A DNA stretch of 64,000 nt, taken from assembly GCA_037783415.1 (NCBI GenBank), contig JAZGTN010000007.1, positions 7,461,501-7,525,500 of the forward strand. Direction: 5' to 3'. The stretch is from Leptasterias polaris (Eukaryota; Echinodermata; Asteroidea; Forcipulatida; Asteriidae). Positions 13,530 through 26,354 of the stretch are shown here, one piece after another. Below the pieces are notes generated by a model. That model saw only the letters and a list, made by a program, of their open reading frames with translations. It was not told the origin of the DNA and made no database searches. A program made the translations under genes and the position numbers. Within the stretch, counting starts at the first letter, position 1. Each line of letters begins with the position of its first letter.

Positions 13530-15280
13530 TTTGGACGTAACTTCCAAGTATTCCAGTATAATGTACACAGTGTGTCATGCAGGTTTTTCCTCTCGCATTG
13601 CTTAAAGTACATGTAAATGCTTCAACATGTTTGACCTTGTTGTAGACAAACGCAATAAAATATTCCATTTTTTTTCCCAGATTTCATATCAGTGACTTAT
13701 TCTCAACATTTTAAGCATATTTTTTTCCCCATAAAGAATAATTGACTGCCCTTATAGGGTGCACTACTCTAAATCGACCAAAAATTCATGCGCCAAGCTA
13801 CTTATCATAATTTGTAAACCCACAACTTATTTTTAATTATAACGTTTTGGGGGTCATGCAACTAATAGAGTGTGTAATTATAGGAACTTATCACAACCTG
13901 GGGGTTCTGGGTTTCAAGTTTTGAGGAGATTTGATAAATTTGGGCTTTAAAGTTGGTCCAATTTAGCTTGGGAATTGGAGGAGTGCCTCCCGAAAACTGG
14001 CGGCAAGTCGGTTTGGGAAAAAACACATTTTCGGGGGTGTTTTTTTTCTGGGGTAATTAGCAAAAATTCCAAACGGCTGACCTGCCAAAAATTGAAAAGA
14101 AATCTGAAGTTTAGTGGTCTGAAAATATATTTGATTGGTTTTCAAGAGGCTGAGAGACTTTTAAAAAATTTTTGAGAATTTTTGAATATTTATCATTTAT
14201 CATTGTTTGCTATGGGAGTCTATTTAGAGGGGTGAAACCTATAGATACAAAATGGTGGCGCCCGCTACACCCGTGTACCCGTGTGCTTGTTGTTAATACG
14301 GTTATGTAGGCTTGAAACGACGACAGTAATGTGTTGTATGGGGGCACTTTTCGTCAGTTGTTGCTGTGTTTACATTGAAAACATCATTCCTTTGGCTGTA
14401 TTAACAGATAGTATATAGTAATAATGTTGCTATTTGTTCCTAAAATTACAAAACAGAATAATTCAACGTTCCAAAGAAAGGTTTGCTGGGTTTGGTTTTT
14501 AGTGTAAGACTATATCGACGAGTATGAGACTATCACGGTAAGTCACATTCAAGAAACTCAAGAATCTTCAGTGGCTGGTTGATCAGGGGAAAAGTAGAGA
14601 CAAACCATCAACAGACTATGTGAAGATGACATAGGCGGTGGGTGGTTGATATGGCATCATGAACGTCAAGTTCCCGGGAACTGATTGCATGTGTGAAACC
14701 CTAGCCCTCGCAGCCAAAACCCTAGCCCTCAGCAAAAACCCACAGCCTACACCCAAACCCTAGCCATCGGCCAAAACCCTAGCCATCGGCACAAACCCTA
14801 GCCGTCGGCCCAAACCCTAGCATACACCCCAAACCCTATAGCCATCAGCCCAAAACCCTAGCTCTTAGTCTAAACCCTAGTTTACAGTCTTAACCTATTG
14901 TCCACAACTAACCGTATAGTATCTGGAATGGAATTTTGCAACATGCCCCGCCCACCCCACGCCCACCCCTTTACCCCCCCCCCCCCTTAACAGCTAGGAA
15001 GATGAAACTTGGAAGAACAATAAATGTGGTAAAATGTGTTTGTTTGTTGGGAACTTTGTTATAAAGTTCACAATTTTAAACTCAATATGAATACATGGTT
15101 AGAAAAGTTGGAGGGAAAGCAAAAACGCCCCCCCAACTCAAGGCCCCCTTCCAACCTGTTTCCCTTTTTACCGCTTCTCCACAATAATTAACTCCCTCTT
15201 GTCGATTAATTAAATAGTTTGTAAGGTTTTTAGAATCTTATTACGAAAAAGAGACATGTTAATAACTTTTTGAGGAAAGA
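13530..15280 (+). repeat. Satellite unit 9
   Basis: Length 1751 bp with 13 C. It has the right-block variant GGTCCAATTT. Its end reads GAGGAAAGAT, where left-block units read GAGGGAAGAT. Confidence 0.95.
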
Positions 15281-17029
15281 TTTGGACGTAACTTCCAAGT
15301 ATTCCAGTATAATGTACACAGTGTGTCATGCAGGTTTTTCCTCTCGCATTGCTTAAAGTACATGTAAATGCTTCAACATGTTTGACCTTGTTGTAGACAA
15401 ACGCAATAAAATATTCCATTTTTTTTCCCAGATTTCATATCAGTGACTTATTCTCAACATTTTAAGCATATTTTTTTCCCCATAAAGAATAATTGACTGC
15501 CCTTATAGGGTGCACTACTCTAAATCGACCAAAAATTCATGCGCCAAGCTACTTATCATAATTTGTAAACCCACAACTTATTTTTAATTATAACGTTTTG
15601 GGGGTCATGCAACTAATAGAGTGTGTAATTATAGGAACTTATCACAACCTGGGGGTTCTGGGTTTCAAGTTTTGAGGAGATTTGATAAATTTGGGCTTTA
15701 AAGTTGGTCCAATTTAGCTTGGGAATTGGAGGAGTGCCTCCCGAAAACTGGCGGCAAGTCGGTTTGGGAAAAAACACATTTTCGGGGGTGTTTTTTTTCT
15801 GGGGTAATTAGCAAAAATTCCAAACGGCTGACCTGCCAAAAATTGAAAAGAAATCTGAAGTTTAGTGGTCTGAAAATATATTTGATTGGTTTTCAAGAGG
15901 CTGAGAGACTTTTAACAATTTTTTGAGAATTTTTGAATATTTATCATTTATCATTGTTTGCTATGGGAGTCTATTTAGAGGGGTGAAACCTATAGATACA
16001 AAATGGTGGCGCCCGCTACACCCGTGTACCCGTGTGCTTGTTGTTAATACGGTTATGTAGGCTTGAAACGACGACAGTAATGTGTTGTATGGGGGCACTT
16101 TTCGTCAGTTGTTGCTGTGTTTACATTGAAAACATCATTCCTTTGGCTGTATTAACAGATAGTATATAGTAATAATGTTGCTATTTGTTCCTAAAATTAC
16201 AAAACAGAATAATTCAACGTTCCAAAGAAAGGTTTGCTGGGTTTGGTTTTTAGTGTAAGACTATATCGACGAGTATGAGACTATCACGGTAAGTCACATT
16301 CAAGAAACTCAAGAATCTTCAGTGGCTGGTTGATCAGGGGAAAAGTAGAGACAAACCATCAACAGACTATGTGAAGATGACATAGGCGGTGGGTGGTTGA
16401 TATGGCATCATGAACGTCAAGTTCCCGGGAACTGATTGCATGTGTGAAACCCTAGCCCTCGCAGCCAAAACCCTAGCCCTCAGCAAAAACCCACAGCCTA
16501 CACCCAAACCCTAGCCATCGGCCAAAACCCTAGCCATCGGCACAAACCCTAGCCGTCGGCCCAAACCCTAGCATACACCCCAAACCCTATAGCCATCAGC
16601 CCAAAACCCTAGCTCTTAGTCTAAACCCTAGTTTACAGTCTTAACCTATTGTCCACAACTAACCGTATAGTATCTGGAATGGAATTTTGCAACATGCCCC
16701 GCCCACCCCACGCCCACCCCTTTACCCCCCCCCCCTTAACAGCTAGGAAGATGAAACTTGGAAGAACAATAAATGTGGTAAAATGTGTTTGTTTGTTGGG
16801 AACTTTGTTATAAAGTTCACAATTTTAAACTCAATATGAATACATGGTTAGAAAAGTTGGAGGGAAAGCAAAAACGCCCCCCCAACTCAAGGCCCCCTTC
16901 CAACCTGTTTCCCTTTTTACCGCTTCTCCACAATAATTAACTCCCTCTTGTCGATTAATTAAATAGTTTGTAAGGTTTTTAGAATCTTATTACGAAAAAG
17001 AGACATGTTAATAACTTTTTGAGGAAAGA
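15281..17029 (+). repeat. Satellite unit 10
   Basis: Length 1749 bp with 11 C. It has right-block variants at both diagnostic sites. Confidence 0.95.
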
Positions 17030-18778
17030 TTTGGACGTAACTTCCAAGTATTCCAGTATAATGTACACAGTGTGTCATGCAGGTTTTTCCTCTCGCATTG
17101 CTTAAAGTACATGTAAATGCTTCAACATGTTTGACCTTGTTGTAGACAAACGCAATAAAATATTCCATTTTTTTCCCAGATTTCATATCAGTGACTTATT
17201 CTCAACATTTTAAGCATATTTTTTTCCCCATAAAGAATAATTGACTGCCCTTATAGGGTGCACTACTCTAAATCGACCAAAAATTCATGCGCCAAGCTAC
17301 TTATCATAATTTGTAAACCCACAACTTATTTTTAATTATAACGTTTTGGGGGTCATGCAACTAATAGAGTGTGTAATTATAGGAACTTATCACAACCTGG
17401 GGGTTCTGGGTTTCAAGTTTTGAGGAGATTTGATAAATTTGGGCTTTAAAGTTGGTCCAATTTAGCTTGGGAATTGGAGGAGTGCCTCCCGAAAACTGGC
17501 GGCAAGTCGGTTTGGGAAAAAACACATTTTCGGGGGTGTTTTTTTTCTGGGGTAATTAGCAAAAATTCCAAACGGCTGACCTGCCAAAAATTGAAAAGAA
17601 ATCTGAAGTTTAGTGGTCTGAAAATATATTTGATTGGTTTTCAAGAGGCTGAGAGACTTTTAACAATTTTTTGAGAATTTTTGAATATTTATCATTTATC
17701 ATTGTTTGCTATGGGAGTCTATTTAGAGGGGTGAAACCTATAGATACAAAATGGTGGCGCCCGCTACACCCGTGTACCCGTGTGCTTGTTGTTAATACGG
17801 TTATGTAGGCTTGAAACGACGACAGTAATGTGTTGTATGGGGGCACTTTTCGTCAGTTGTTGCTGTGTTTACATTGAAAACATCATTCCTTTGGCTGTAT
17901 TAACAGATAGTATATAGTAATAATGTTGCTATTTGTTCCTAAAATTACAAAACAGAATAATTCAACGTTCCAAAGAAAGGTTTGCTGGGTTTGGTTTTTA
18001 GTGTAAGACTATATCGACGAGTATGAGACTATCACGGTAAGTCACATTCAAGAAACTCAAGAATCTTCAGTGGCTGGTTGATCAGGGGAAAAGTAGAGAC
18101 AAACCATCAACAGACTATGTGAAGATGACATAGGCGGTGGGTGGTTGATATGGCTCATGAACGTCAAGTTCCCGGGAACTGATTGCATGTGTGAAACCCT
18201 AGCCCTCGCAGCCAAAACCCTAGCCCTCAGCAAAAACCCACAGCCTACACCCAAACCCTAGCCATCGGCCAAAACCCTAGCCATCGGCACAAACCCTAGC
18301 CGTCGGCCCAAACCCTAGCATACACCCCAAACCCTATAGCCATCAGCCCAAAACCCTAGCTCTTAGTCTAAACCCTAGTTTACAGTCTTAACCTATTGTC
18401 CACAACTAACCGTATAGTATCTGGAATGGAATTTTGCAACATGCCCCGCCCACCCCACGCCCACCCCTTTACCCCCCCCCCCCCTTAACAGCTAGGAAGA
18501 TGAAACTTGGAAGAACAATAAATGTGGTAAAATGTGTTTGTTTGTTGGGAACTTTGTTATAAAGTTCACAATTTTAAACTCAATATGAATACATGGTTAG
18601 AAAAGTTGGAGGGAAAGCAAAAACGCCCCCCCAACTCAAGGCCCCCTTCCAACCTGTTTCCCTTTTTACCGCTTCTCCACAATAATTAACTCCCTCTTGT
18701 CGATTAATTAAATAGTTTGTAAGGTTTTTAGAATCTTATTACGAAAAAGAGACATGTTAATAACTTTTTGAGGAAAGA
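17030..18778 (+). repeat. Satellite unit 11
   Basis: Length 1749 bp with 13 C. A private 2-base loss gives ATATGGCTCATGAAC near 18150 (ATATGGCATCATGAAC elsewhere), which opens a spurious 65-codon minus-strand ORF. Confidence 0.95.
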
Positions 18779-20531
18779 TTTGGACGTAACTTCCAAGTAT
18801 TCCAGTATAATGTACACAGTGTGTCATGCAGGTTTTTCCTCTCGCATTGCTTAAAGTACATGTAAATGCTTCAACATGTTTGACCTTGTTGTAGACAAAC
18901 GCAATAAAATATTCCATTTTTTTTCCCAGATTTCATATCAGTGACTTATTCTCAACATTTTAAGCATATTTTTTTCCCCATAAAGAATAATTGACTGCCC
19001 TTATAGGGTGCACTACTCTAAATCGACCAAAAATTCATGCGCCAAGCTACTTATCATAATTTGTAAACCCACAACTTATTTTTAATTATAACGTTTTGGG
19101 GGTCATGCAACTAATAGAGTGTGTAATTATAGGAACTTATCACAACCTGGGGGTTCTGGGTTTCAAGTTTTGAGGAGATTTGATAAATTTGGGCTTTAAA
19201 GTTGGTCCAATTTAGCTTGGGAATTGGAGGAGTGCCTCCCGAAAACTGGCGGCAAGTCGGTTTGGGAAAAAACACATTTTCGGGGGTGTTTTTTTTCTGG
19301 GGTAATTAGCAAAAATTCCAAACGGCTGACCTGCCAAAAATTGAAAAGAAATCTGAAGTTTAGTGGTCTGAAAATATATTTGATTGGTTTTCAAGAGGCT
19401 GAGAGACTTTTAACAATTTTTTGAGAATTTTTGAATATTTATCATTTATCATTGTTTGCTATGGGAGTCTATTTAGAGGGGTGAAACCTATAGATACAAA
19501 ATGGTGGCGCCCGCTACACCCGTGTACCCGTGTGCTTGTTGTTAATACGGTTATGTAGGCTTGAAACGACGACAGTAATGTGTTGTATGGGGGCACTTTT
19601 CGTCAGTTGTTGCTGTGTTTACATTGAAAACATCATTCCTTTGGCTGTATTAACAGATAGTATATAGTAATAATGTTGCTATTTGTTCCTAAAATTACAA
19701 AACAGAATAATTCAACGTTCCAAAGAAAGGTTTGCTGGGTTTGGTTTTTAGTGTAAGACTATATCGACGAGTATGAGACTATCACGGTAAGTCACATTCA
19801 AGAAACTCAAGAATCTTCAGTGGCTGGTTGATCAGGGGAAAAGTAGAGACAAACCATCAACAGACTATGTGAAGATGACATAGGCGGTGGGTGGTTGATA
19901 TGGCATCATGAACGTCAAGTTCCCGGGAACTGATTGCATGTGTGAAACCCTAGCCCTCGCAGCCAAAACCCTAGCCCTCAGCAAAAACCCACAGCCTACA
20001 CCCAAACCCTAGCCATCGGCCAAAACCCTAGCCATCGGCACAAACCCTAGCCGTCGGCCCAAACCCTAGCATACACCCCAAACCCTATAGCCATCAGCCC
20101 AAAACCCTAGCTCTTAGTCTAAACCCTAGTTTACAGTCTTAACCTATTGTCCACAACTAACCGTATAGTATCTGGAATGGAATTTTGCAACATGCCCCGC
20201 CCACCCCACGCCCACCCCTTTACCCCCCCCCCCCCCCTTAACAGCTAGGAAGATGAAACTTGGAAGAACAATAAATGTGGTAAAATGTGTTTGTTTGTTG
20301 GGAACTTTGTTATAAAGTTCACAATTTTAAACTCAATATGAATACATGGTTAGAAAAGTTGGAGGGAAAGCAAAAACGCCCCCCCAACTCAAGGCCCCCT
20401 TCCAACCTGTTTCCCTTTTTACCGCTTCTCCACAATAATTAACTCCCTCTTGTCGATTAATTAAATAGTTTGTAAGGTTTTTAGAATCTTATTACGAAAA
20501 AGAGACATGTTAATAACTTTTTGAGGAAAGA
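18779..20531 (+). repeat. Satellite unit 12
   Basis: Length 1753 bp with 15 C and right-block variants. Confidence 0.95.
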
Positions 20532-22279
20532 TTTGGACGTAACTTCCAAGTATTCCAGTATAATGTACACAGTGTGTCATGCAGGTTTTTCCTCTCGCAT
20601 TGCTTAAAGTACATGTAAATGCTTCAACATGTTTGACCTTGTTGTAGACAAACGCAATAAAATATTCCATTTTTTTTCCCAGATTTCATATCAGTGACTT
20701 ATTCTCAACATTTTAAGCATATTTTTTTCCCCATAAAGAATAATTGACTGCCCTTATAGGGTGCACTACTCTAAATCGACCAAAAATTCATGCGCCAAGC
20801 TACTTATCATAATTTGTAAACCCACAACTTATTTTTAATTATAACGTTTTGGGGGTCATGCAACTAATAGAGTGTGTAATTATAGGAACTTATCACAACC
20901 TGGGGGTTCTGGGTTTCAAGTTTTGAGGAGATTTGATAAATTTGGGCTTTAAAGTTGGTCCAATTTAGCTTGGGAATTGGAGGAGTGCCTCCCGAAAACT
21001 GGCGGCAAGTCGGTTTGGGAAAAAACACATTTTCGGGGGTGTTTTTTTTCTGGGGTAATTAGCAAAAATTCCAAACGGCTGACCTGCCAAAAATTGAAAA
21101 GAAATCTGAAGTTTAGTGGTCTGAAAATATATTTGATTGGTTTTCAAGAGGCTGAGAGACTTTTAACAATTTTTTGAGAATTTTTGAATATTTATCATTT
21201 ATCATTGTTTGCTATGGGAGTCTATTTAGAGGGGTGAAACCTATAGATACAAAATGGTGGCGCCCGCTACACCCGTGTACCCGTGTGCTTGTTGTTAATA
21301 CGGTTATGTAGGCTTGAAACGACGACAGTAATGTGTTGTATGGGGGCACTTTTCGTCAGTTGTTGCTGTGTTTACATTGAAAACATCATTCCTTTGGCTG
21401 TATTAACAGATAGTATATAGTAATAATGTTGCTATTTGTTCCTAAAATTACAAAACAGAATAATTCAACGTTCCAAAGAAAGGTTTGCTGGGTTTGGTTT
21501 TTAGTGTAAGACTATATCGACGAGTATGAGACTATCACGGTAAGTCACATTCAAGAAACTCAAGAATCTTCAGTGGCTGGTTGATCAGGGGAAAAGTAGA
21601 GACAAACCATCAACAGACTATGTGAAGATGACATAGGCGGTGGGTGGTTGATATGGCATCATGAACGTCAAGTTCCCGGGAACTGATTGCATGTGTGAAA
21701 CCCTAGCCCTCGCAGCCAAAACCCTAGCCCTCAGCAAAAACCCACAGCCTACACCCAAACCCTAGCCATCGGCCAAAACCCTAGCCATCGGCACAAACCC
21801 TAGCCGTCGGCCCAAACCCTAGCATACACCCCAAACCCTATAGCCATCAGCCCAAAACCCTAGCTCTTAGTCTAAACCCTAGTTTACAGTCTTAACCTAT
21901 TGTCCACAACTAACCGTATAGTATCTGGAATGGAATTTTGCAACATGCCCCGCCCACCCCACGCCCACCCCTTTACCCCCCCCCCTTAACAGCTAGGAAG
22001 ATGAAACTTGGAAGAACAATAAATGTGGTAAAATGTGTTTGTTTGTTGGGAACTTTGTTATAAAGTTCACAATTTTAAACTCAATATGAATACATGGTTA
22101 GAAAAGTTGGAGGGAAAGCAAAAACGCCCCCCCAACTCAAGGCCCCCTTCCAACCCGTTTCCCTTTTTACCGCTTCTCCACAATAATTAACTCCCTCTTG
22201 TCGATTAATTAAATAGTTTGTAAGGTTTTTAGAATCTTATTACGAAAAAGAGACATGTTAATAACTTTTTGAGGGAAGA
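20532..22279 (+). repeat. Satellite unit 13
   Basis: Length 1748 bp with the shortest poly-C tract (10). A private variant is CCAACCCGTTTCC near 22151. Its end returns to the GAGGGAAGAT form. Confidence 0.95.
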
Positions 22280-22989
22280 TTTGGACGTAACTTCCAAGTA
22301 TTCCAGTATAATGTACACAGTGTGTCATGCAGGTTTTTCCTCTCGCATTGCTTAAAGTACATGTAAATGCTTCAACATGTTTGACCTTGTTGTAGACAAA
22401 CGCAATAAAATATTCCATTTTTTTTTCCAGATTTCATATCAGTGACTTATTCTCAACATTTTAAGCATATTTTTTTCCCCATAAAGAATAATTGACTGCC
22501 CTTATAGGGTGCACTACTCTAAATCGACCAAAAATTCATGCGCCAAGCTACTTATCATAATTTGTAAACCCACAACTTATTTTTAATTATAACGTTTTGG
22601 GGGTCATGCAACTAATAGAGTGTGTAATTATAGGAACTTATCACAACCTGGGGGTTCTGGGTTTCAAGTTTTGAGGAGATTTGATAAATTTGGGCTTTAA
22701 AGTTGGTCCAATTTAGCTTGGGAATTGGAGGAGTGCCTCCCGAAAACTGGCGGCAAGTCGGTTTGGGAAAAAACACATTTTCGGGGGTGTTTTTTTTCTG
22801 GGGTAATTAGCAAAAATTCCAAACGGCTGACCTGCCAAAAATTGAAAAGAAATCTGAAGTTTAGTGGTCTGAAAATATATTTGATTGGTTTTCAAGAGGC
22901 TGAGAGACTTTTAACAATTTTTTGAGAATTTTTGAATATTTATCATTTATCATTGTTTGCTATGGGAGTCTATTTAGAGGGGTGAAACC
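22280..22989 (+). repeat. Partial satellite unit 14, right edge of array
   Basis: The first 710 bp of a unit, ending after GAGGGGTGAAACC. The next bases, GTCAGTAGCG, do not match the continuation seen in other units (TATAGATACA), so this is the true array boundary. Confidence 0.95.
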
Positions 22990-23268
22990 GTCAGTAGCGC
23001 CGATGAGTTCAAGAATTAAAAGCGCGCCCTCTGTCGGGTTATCACGTTACAAGTAAAAGATAGTGACGTCTTGGACCAAGACTAGCTCCGTCCATGTTTT
23101 GAGGTGTGGTTTTGGTATAGGGCTTCGTACAGGCGGACTGAGTTTAAAGGGCAACTCATTTGGTATGTCGAGTCAAACGTCGATGACTCATTTTTCGAAG
23201 TATTATCTCGGTTTTGCGAGTGTGGGTTACACTCATTCTGTTAGAGGTAGATTGGAAGTAAGATTTAC
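22990..23268. other. Non-repetitive junction between satellite and exon
   Basis: About 280 bp separate the satellite edge from the third exon of the minus-strand gene. I see no clear exon. An AG on the minus strand near 23028 could open a short frame, but its pyrimidine tract is poor. Confidence 0.4.
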
Positions 23269-23373
23269 CTTGCAAGACGTCCGTGGCCGAGTCCGGCCAG
23301 GTTAAGTTTGCTGTGTACCACCAAAACTGTCTCCATCGGGTTCCGTCAAGTTCGATGACTGGGTAGCCAAAAT
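23269..23373 (-). CDS. Exon 3 of secreted protein: Trp-rich
   Basis: The acceptor is TTATTTAAAG|ATTTTGG and the donor is TTGCAAG|GTAAATC, again phase 1 to phase 1 (105 bp). The peptide has four Trp in 35 residues and reads GYPVIELDGTRWRQFWWYT. The continuation exon is not found before the satellite. Confidence 0.5.
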
Positions 23374-24561
23374 CTTTAAATAAACAAACACACGTTAATA
23401 TAAAGGCGTTGACAATAATAGACACAATGCCTTGGCTGCCATCTTTGATATTAAACAATGAAAACGCACGTACGCACTGTGCACGACTCTCAGCCTATGA
23501 TAGCTCATCACTGACCTAAGTGAGTAGGGGACTATTTTGGGCTTATGACGTCATATGCATCATTATTACCATTATCATACATTATGTTGCGCAGCAGGCA
23601 ACAGCAAGTTTCCTCCAACTACGGCGATCTTTGGTGAATATTGCGATTTGTTCTGCTCGCAGCACATACGGGGTATTTTGTCGGCGACAGCAAACAGAGT
23701 GACCATCCCAACGTGCTTAAAAATCTTCGTGACTCTAAATGTATTGAAAGTCCATAAACAGTTGCGTAATCTTAGGCCGGGCAGGGGCGGGGTGAGAACC
23801 CCCTCCCCGCTCAGAGTAATTTCCCCCACTTTCTCCCCAAATGAGATCGATGTTTCTTTTATTAATTCAAGGTTAGATACATTTGTCAGTCCCATAAAAG
23901 TTGTCTTGCACTAACCCCCCCCTCCCCCCTCCCCAACTTAAAACGTCTGGTTACGACCTTGTCCATACCTTCAATGTCTGTCCTGACGGTAACAACCCGT
24001 TGAATTTCAAGGCGTTCAGTAAGTCGATCTACAGACTGGCGTAGGGATGCTATGACGTCATTCAGTTCCTGAACCGTAGGACTTTCAGTACACGCGCATG
24101 ATTGTGCATCCACCGTAGGTGGCGTGTTCTCTGTGTGTGTTAAACGACACGACATAAATAATAAATTTAGCAACAATCCTCACTTAAAGGGGCACAATGC
24201 CTTCAATTATCTTTTGTTGTTCCTACCCTTTTATCTCTTTCAAGAGTTTTTCATGCACAAACGCCTACAATGGTTCTGTCAGTGCTCAAACAACAATCAC
24301 CTTTTGAAATACAACCAGCAGAAAAATCAGTCTGATATTTTGCGGAGTAAAAAAATTAGTTCTATAAAATAGCGGATCGTGTTCTGTCATAAAATTACGC
24401 AAAAACCACACACTTTCAATGGATATTAACGCGATTCCTATATTCTACCTATAAAACATCATTCCAACATTTAAAAACAAAGGCTTTTTATAGCCCGAAG
24501 CCTAACGTTTGCCCCTCTAACTGACATTGGCAGCACGCTTGGCTAAAGCGAACTCCATCAG

Positions 24562-24601
<40 letters not shown>

Positions 24602-25425
24602 TTCCCTTTTTCACCTTCGTTTCTTTTGGCACCACTCGGCACAAAGTTGCAGCAGAAAGCCTACCCGTCATAGAGCGGCATTAAGCACCATCAATAGAGG
24701 GTAACTGTAGTTTTCAGCTTCAAATGGTTCCGAAGTGGCTATTTCAACTATTAAGCCAAGCCTAGCCCAGATGAATGAGCTGAAAGCCCCAACCCCACTT
24801 AAATTTGCAGGTTTTTTGTTGCCTACAAAAACTTGGTGTTAAATTTGACACTATTAAAAAAGTGTGTTGTAACATATGCCGAAAAAACAAACAACAAAAC
24901 TAAGCTAACACTAATTTCAAAATATTAATAATATGCATGGTTGTATTTTGACATCATATTTTATTTTTGTTAATTTTGTTCGTCTTTTCGGTATCTATAT
25001 GTGGCAACATCCATTGTACACATTTTAAAAACCCCAGTTTTGGCAGACAATTAAAATTAAAATGTCTGTATAGTTAAAATTATAAATAGGCACGCGTTGT
25101 TTCAGAATAATGAACATACATGCTGTTTAAAAATCACCTCACCTTTCTACAAAGGTTTAGCTTACTACAACCAGCATCCCTTATATTACTGAAGAAGTTT
25201 CTTACCTCCGCAGAAACTACACGTTGCTTTCTGTTTGGCAACGATGTTCCGAGTGCCATCTGGGGACGATAGCTCTAAGACCGTCGATATTGTGTGCGTA
25301 CCGGGAGTACCCGAGCCGGCTCCCGGGCTTGTGGTGCAAGTGCTTGCGGTGTCCACAGACGGCTGAGCGATAATGTGTTTGGGGAAACACAACAGTGCCA
25401 GAACAAATACTGGAGACAACGCCAT
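23269..25425 (-). CDS. Unrecognised secreted coiled-coil protein gene, first three exons, 3' part missing
   Basis: Three exons on the minus strand join in frame: 25425-25206 (220 bp), 24130-23969 (162 bp) and 23373-23269 (105 bp), each ending in phase 1 with a GT donor. I start at the ATG at 25425 because a clean signal peptide follows (MALSPVFVLALLCF, cleavage likely after IIAQ). An upstream in-frame ATG at 25476 would add 17 basic and polar residues. The mature part has a Ser/Thr/Gly-rich stretch, a CSFC motif, a CAC motif, a heptad-like segment (ELNDVIASLRQSVDRLTERL) and then a Trp-rich stretch with DGTRWRQFWWYTANLTW, which includes a possible N-glycosylation site (NLT). No stop is reached, so at least one more exon must lie at lower coordinates, toward or past the satellite. 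I do not recognise the family. The consistent phases and donor/acceptor signals are the main evidence that it is real. Confidence 0.65.
23374..23968 (-). other. Intron 2 of the secreted-protein gene
   Basis: 595 bp with GT-AG ends. It holds a C-rich stretch near 23912-23934 and, at 23544, TGACGTCATATGCAT, the same string as the inner terminal repeat of the TA-flanked MITE family found in the cyclase gene; no second end is visible here. Confidence 0.45.
23969..24130 (-). CDS. Exon 2 of secreted protein: coiled coil
   Basis: The acceptor is CACACACACAG|AGAACACG and the donor is TTGAAG|GTATGG. It is a symmetrical exon of 162 bp, phase 1 to phase 1. It starts with a Cys pair (CAC) and continues into an amphipathic helix with Leu/Val/Ile at heptad positions, which suggests oligomerisation. 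Confidence 0.6.
24131..25205 (-). other. Intron 1 of the secreted-protein gene
   Basis: 1075 bp, AT-rich, with GT-AG ends. It contains an (AT)n microsatellite at 24567-24597. A sequence from 24185 starting TTAAAGGGGCACAATGCC resembles one at 55692 (TTAAAGGGACACGATGC), so it may be the end of a dispersed repeat. Confidence 0.45.
24567..24597. repeat. (AT)n microsatellite
   Basis: An uninterrupted alternating AT run of about 30 bases. Confidence 0.9.
25206..25425 (-). CDS. Exon 1 of secreted protein: signal peptide and CSFC motif
   Basis: Encodes residues 1-73 plus one base of codon 74. The donor is CGGAG|GTAAGA on the minus strand. The hydrophobic core PVFVLALLCF and the small residues before QPSV fit a secretory signal. 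The region after it (residues 25-50) is rich in Ser, Thr, Gly and Pro and may be O-glycosylated. Confidence 0.65.
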
Positions 25426-26354
25426 GCTAAAACGCTGTACACGTCCACCGTGATGCCGACTGTTCGGAAAAATCATCAGGTGTGACTTGTTTCTTATGTG
25501 TTTCTGCCTTTTAAATACTGGCCTTCAACTTTCAGCTTACCTGTGCCGCTTCCGTTCCAGGGCTCAGGAAATGTGTTTTGTTACCCAAAGTTCCGATTTG
25601 AAAAGATTGATATCGCGGAAAACAGTTCTGGAATCTAGAACATTCTTCCCTTTTCGCATTTATGTAACCACCAGCTGACCTCAAGTTTCGGTCATTGATT
25701 ACGTCTAGAAAGTAGTTTATTAGTAAATGTCACTCCCGTAAATTAAATACTGAGTTGCGTTGAGTGTATAAATGGAATGTGTTGGATAATAAATCCACTG
25801 GGAGAGTATTCATCTAATTGGTAAAGTAAATTCCTGAGCACTCAAACTCAATAGATACAAACATTTGAATATAACTGGACGTCATAGCTGAAATACCTAC
25901 AGTCGATTAAACATTCATGTACTCTCTTTTCTGGAATTTGAGATTCCTTCCTGCATTTGCCGTCAAGACGAGAGGTCGACTGTAGGGAACAGTTATGTTT
26001 CCGTTTCCTCAGTTTGTTAAGTTCAGCCGAATTAGTTTTTATGCGTTGTGACTTCTGGGGACTAAGTTTTATTTAATGCTCCTATTTGCAACAGTATGGC
26101 GTTCAAGCGATGAATTGGCGAGTTAAAATGTAGAAAATAATTATTGTAACAAACCTTCAGAAACGATGCAATGTAAATACATTGTGTACTGTTCAATTGC
26201 CGTAATTTTGTTATTAGAATCCGTAGAGGATTCGGCCTTAAATTCACGACAGAATATCCTTAGTCGAAATGCTAGAGAAATATGGCATTACTTGCTTCAC
26301 ATGTTTAAAATGTCATCTAGTTAACACTGAACATATTCCTTTGTGCATTCATTA
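25426..26354. other. Upstream region of the secreted-protein gene
   Basis: AT-rich intergenic DNA that would hold the promoter of the minus-strand gene. I see no clear TATA box or repeat. Confidence 0.3.

Larger units (their letters stand above)
1..22989. repeat. Satellite array, about 1750-bp units, head to tail
   Basis: The first 23 kb repeat the same 1748-1759 bp sequence in one orientation. Taking the first window base as the unit start, units begin at 1, 1758, 3507, 5266, 7016, 8766, 10515, 11779, 13530, 15281, 17030, 18779, 20532 and 22280. Identity between units is very high; I see only scattered substitutions and homopolymer length changes. The array extends left of the window. It stops sharply at 22989, where the unit is left in mid-sequence and a non-repetitive sequence begins. 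No unit holds a convincing gene: the recurrent 60-69 aa ORFs have no recognisable domain, and two of them overlap on opposite strands. I do not recognise the monomer. Confidence 0.97.

Noticed and set aside
434..22925. 60, 66 and 69 aa ORFs repeated in every satellite unit as a conserved small-protein family
   Set aside because: Their conservation equals that of the surrounding non-coding unit. Two of them overlap on opposite strands, and poly-C length changes and the unit-7 deletion are tolerated. Nothing points to selection on protein.
22990..23028. Fourth exon of the minus-strand secreted gene running into the satellite
   Set aside because: An AG near 23028 would keep the frame for about 20 codons to a stop inside the satellite, but the pyrimidine tract is poor and the GAGGGCGC text looks like a repeat end.
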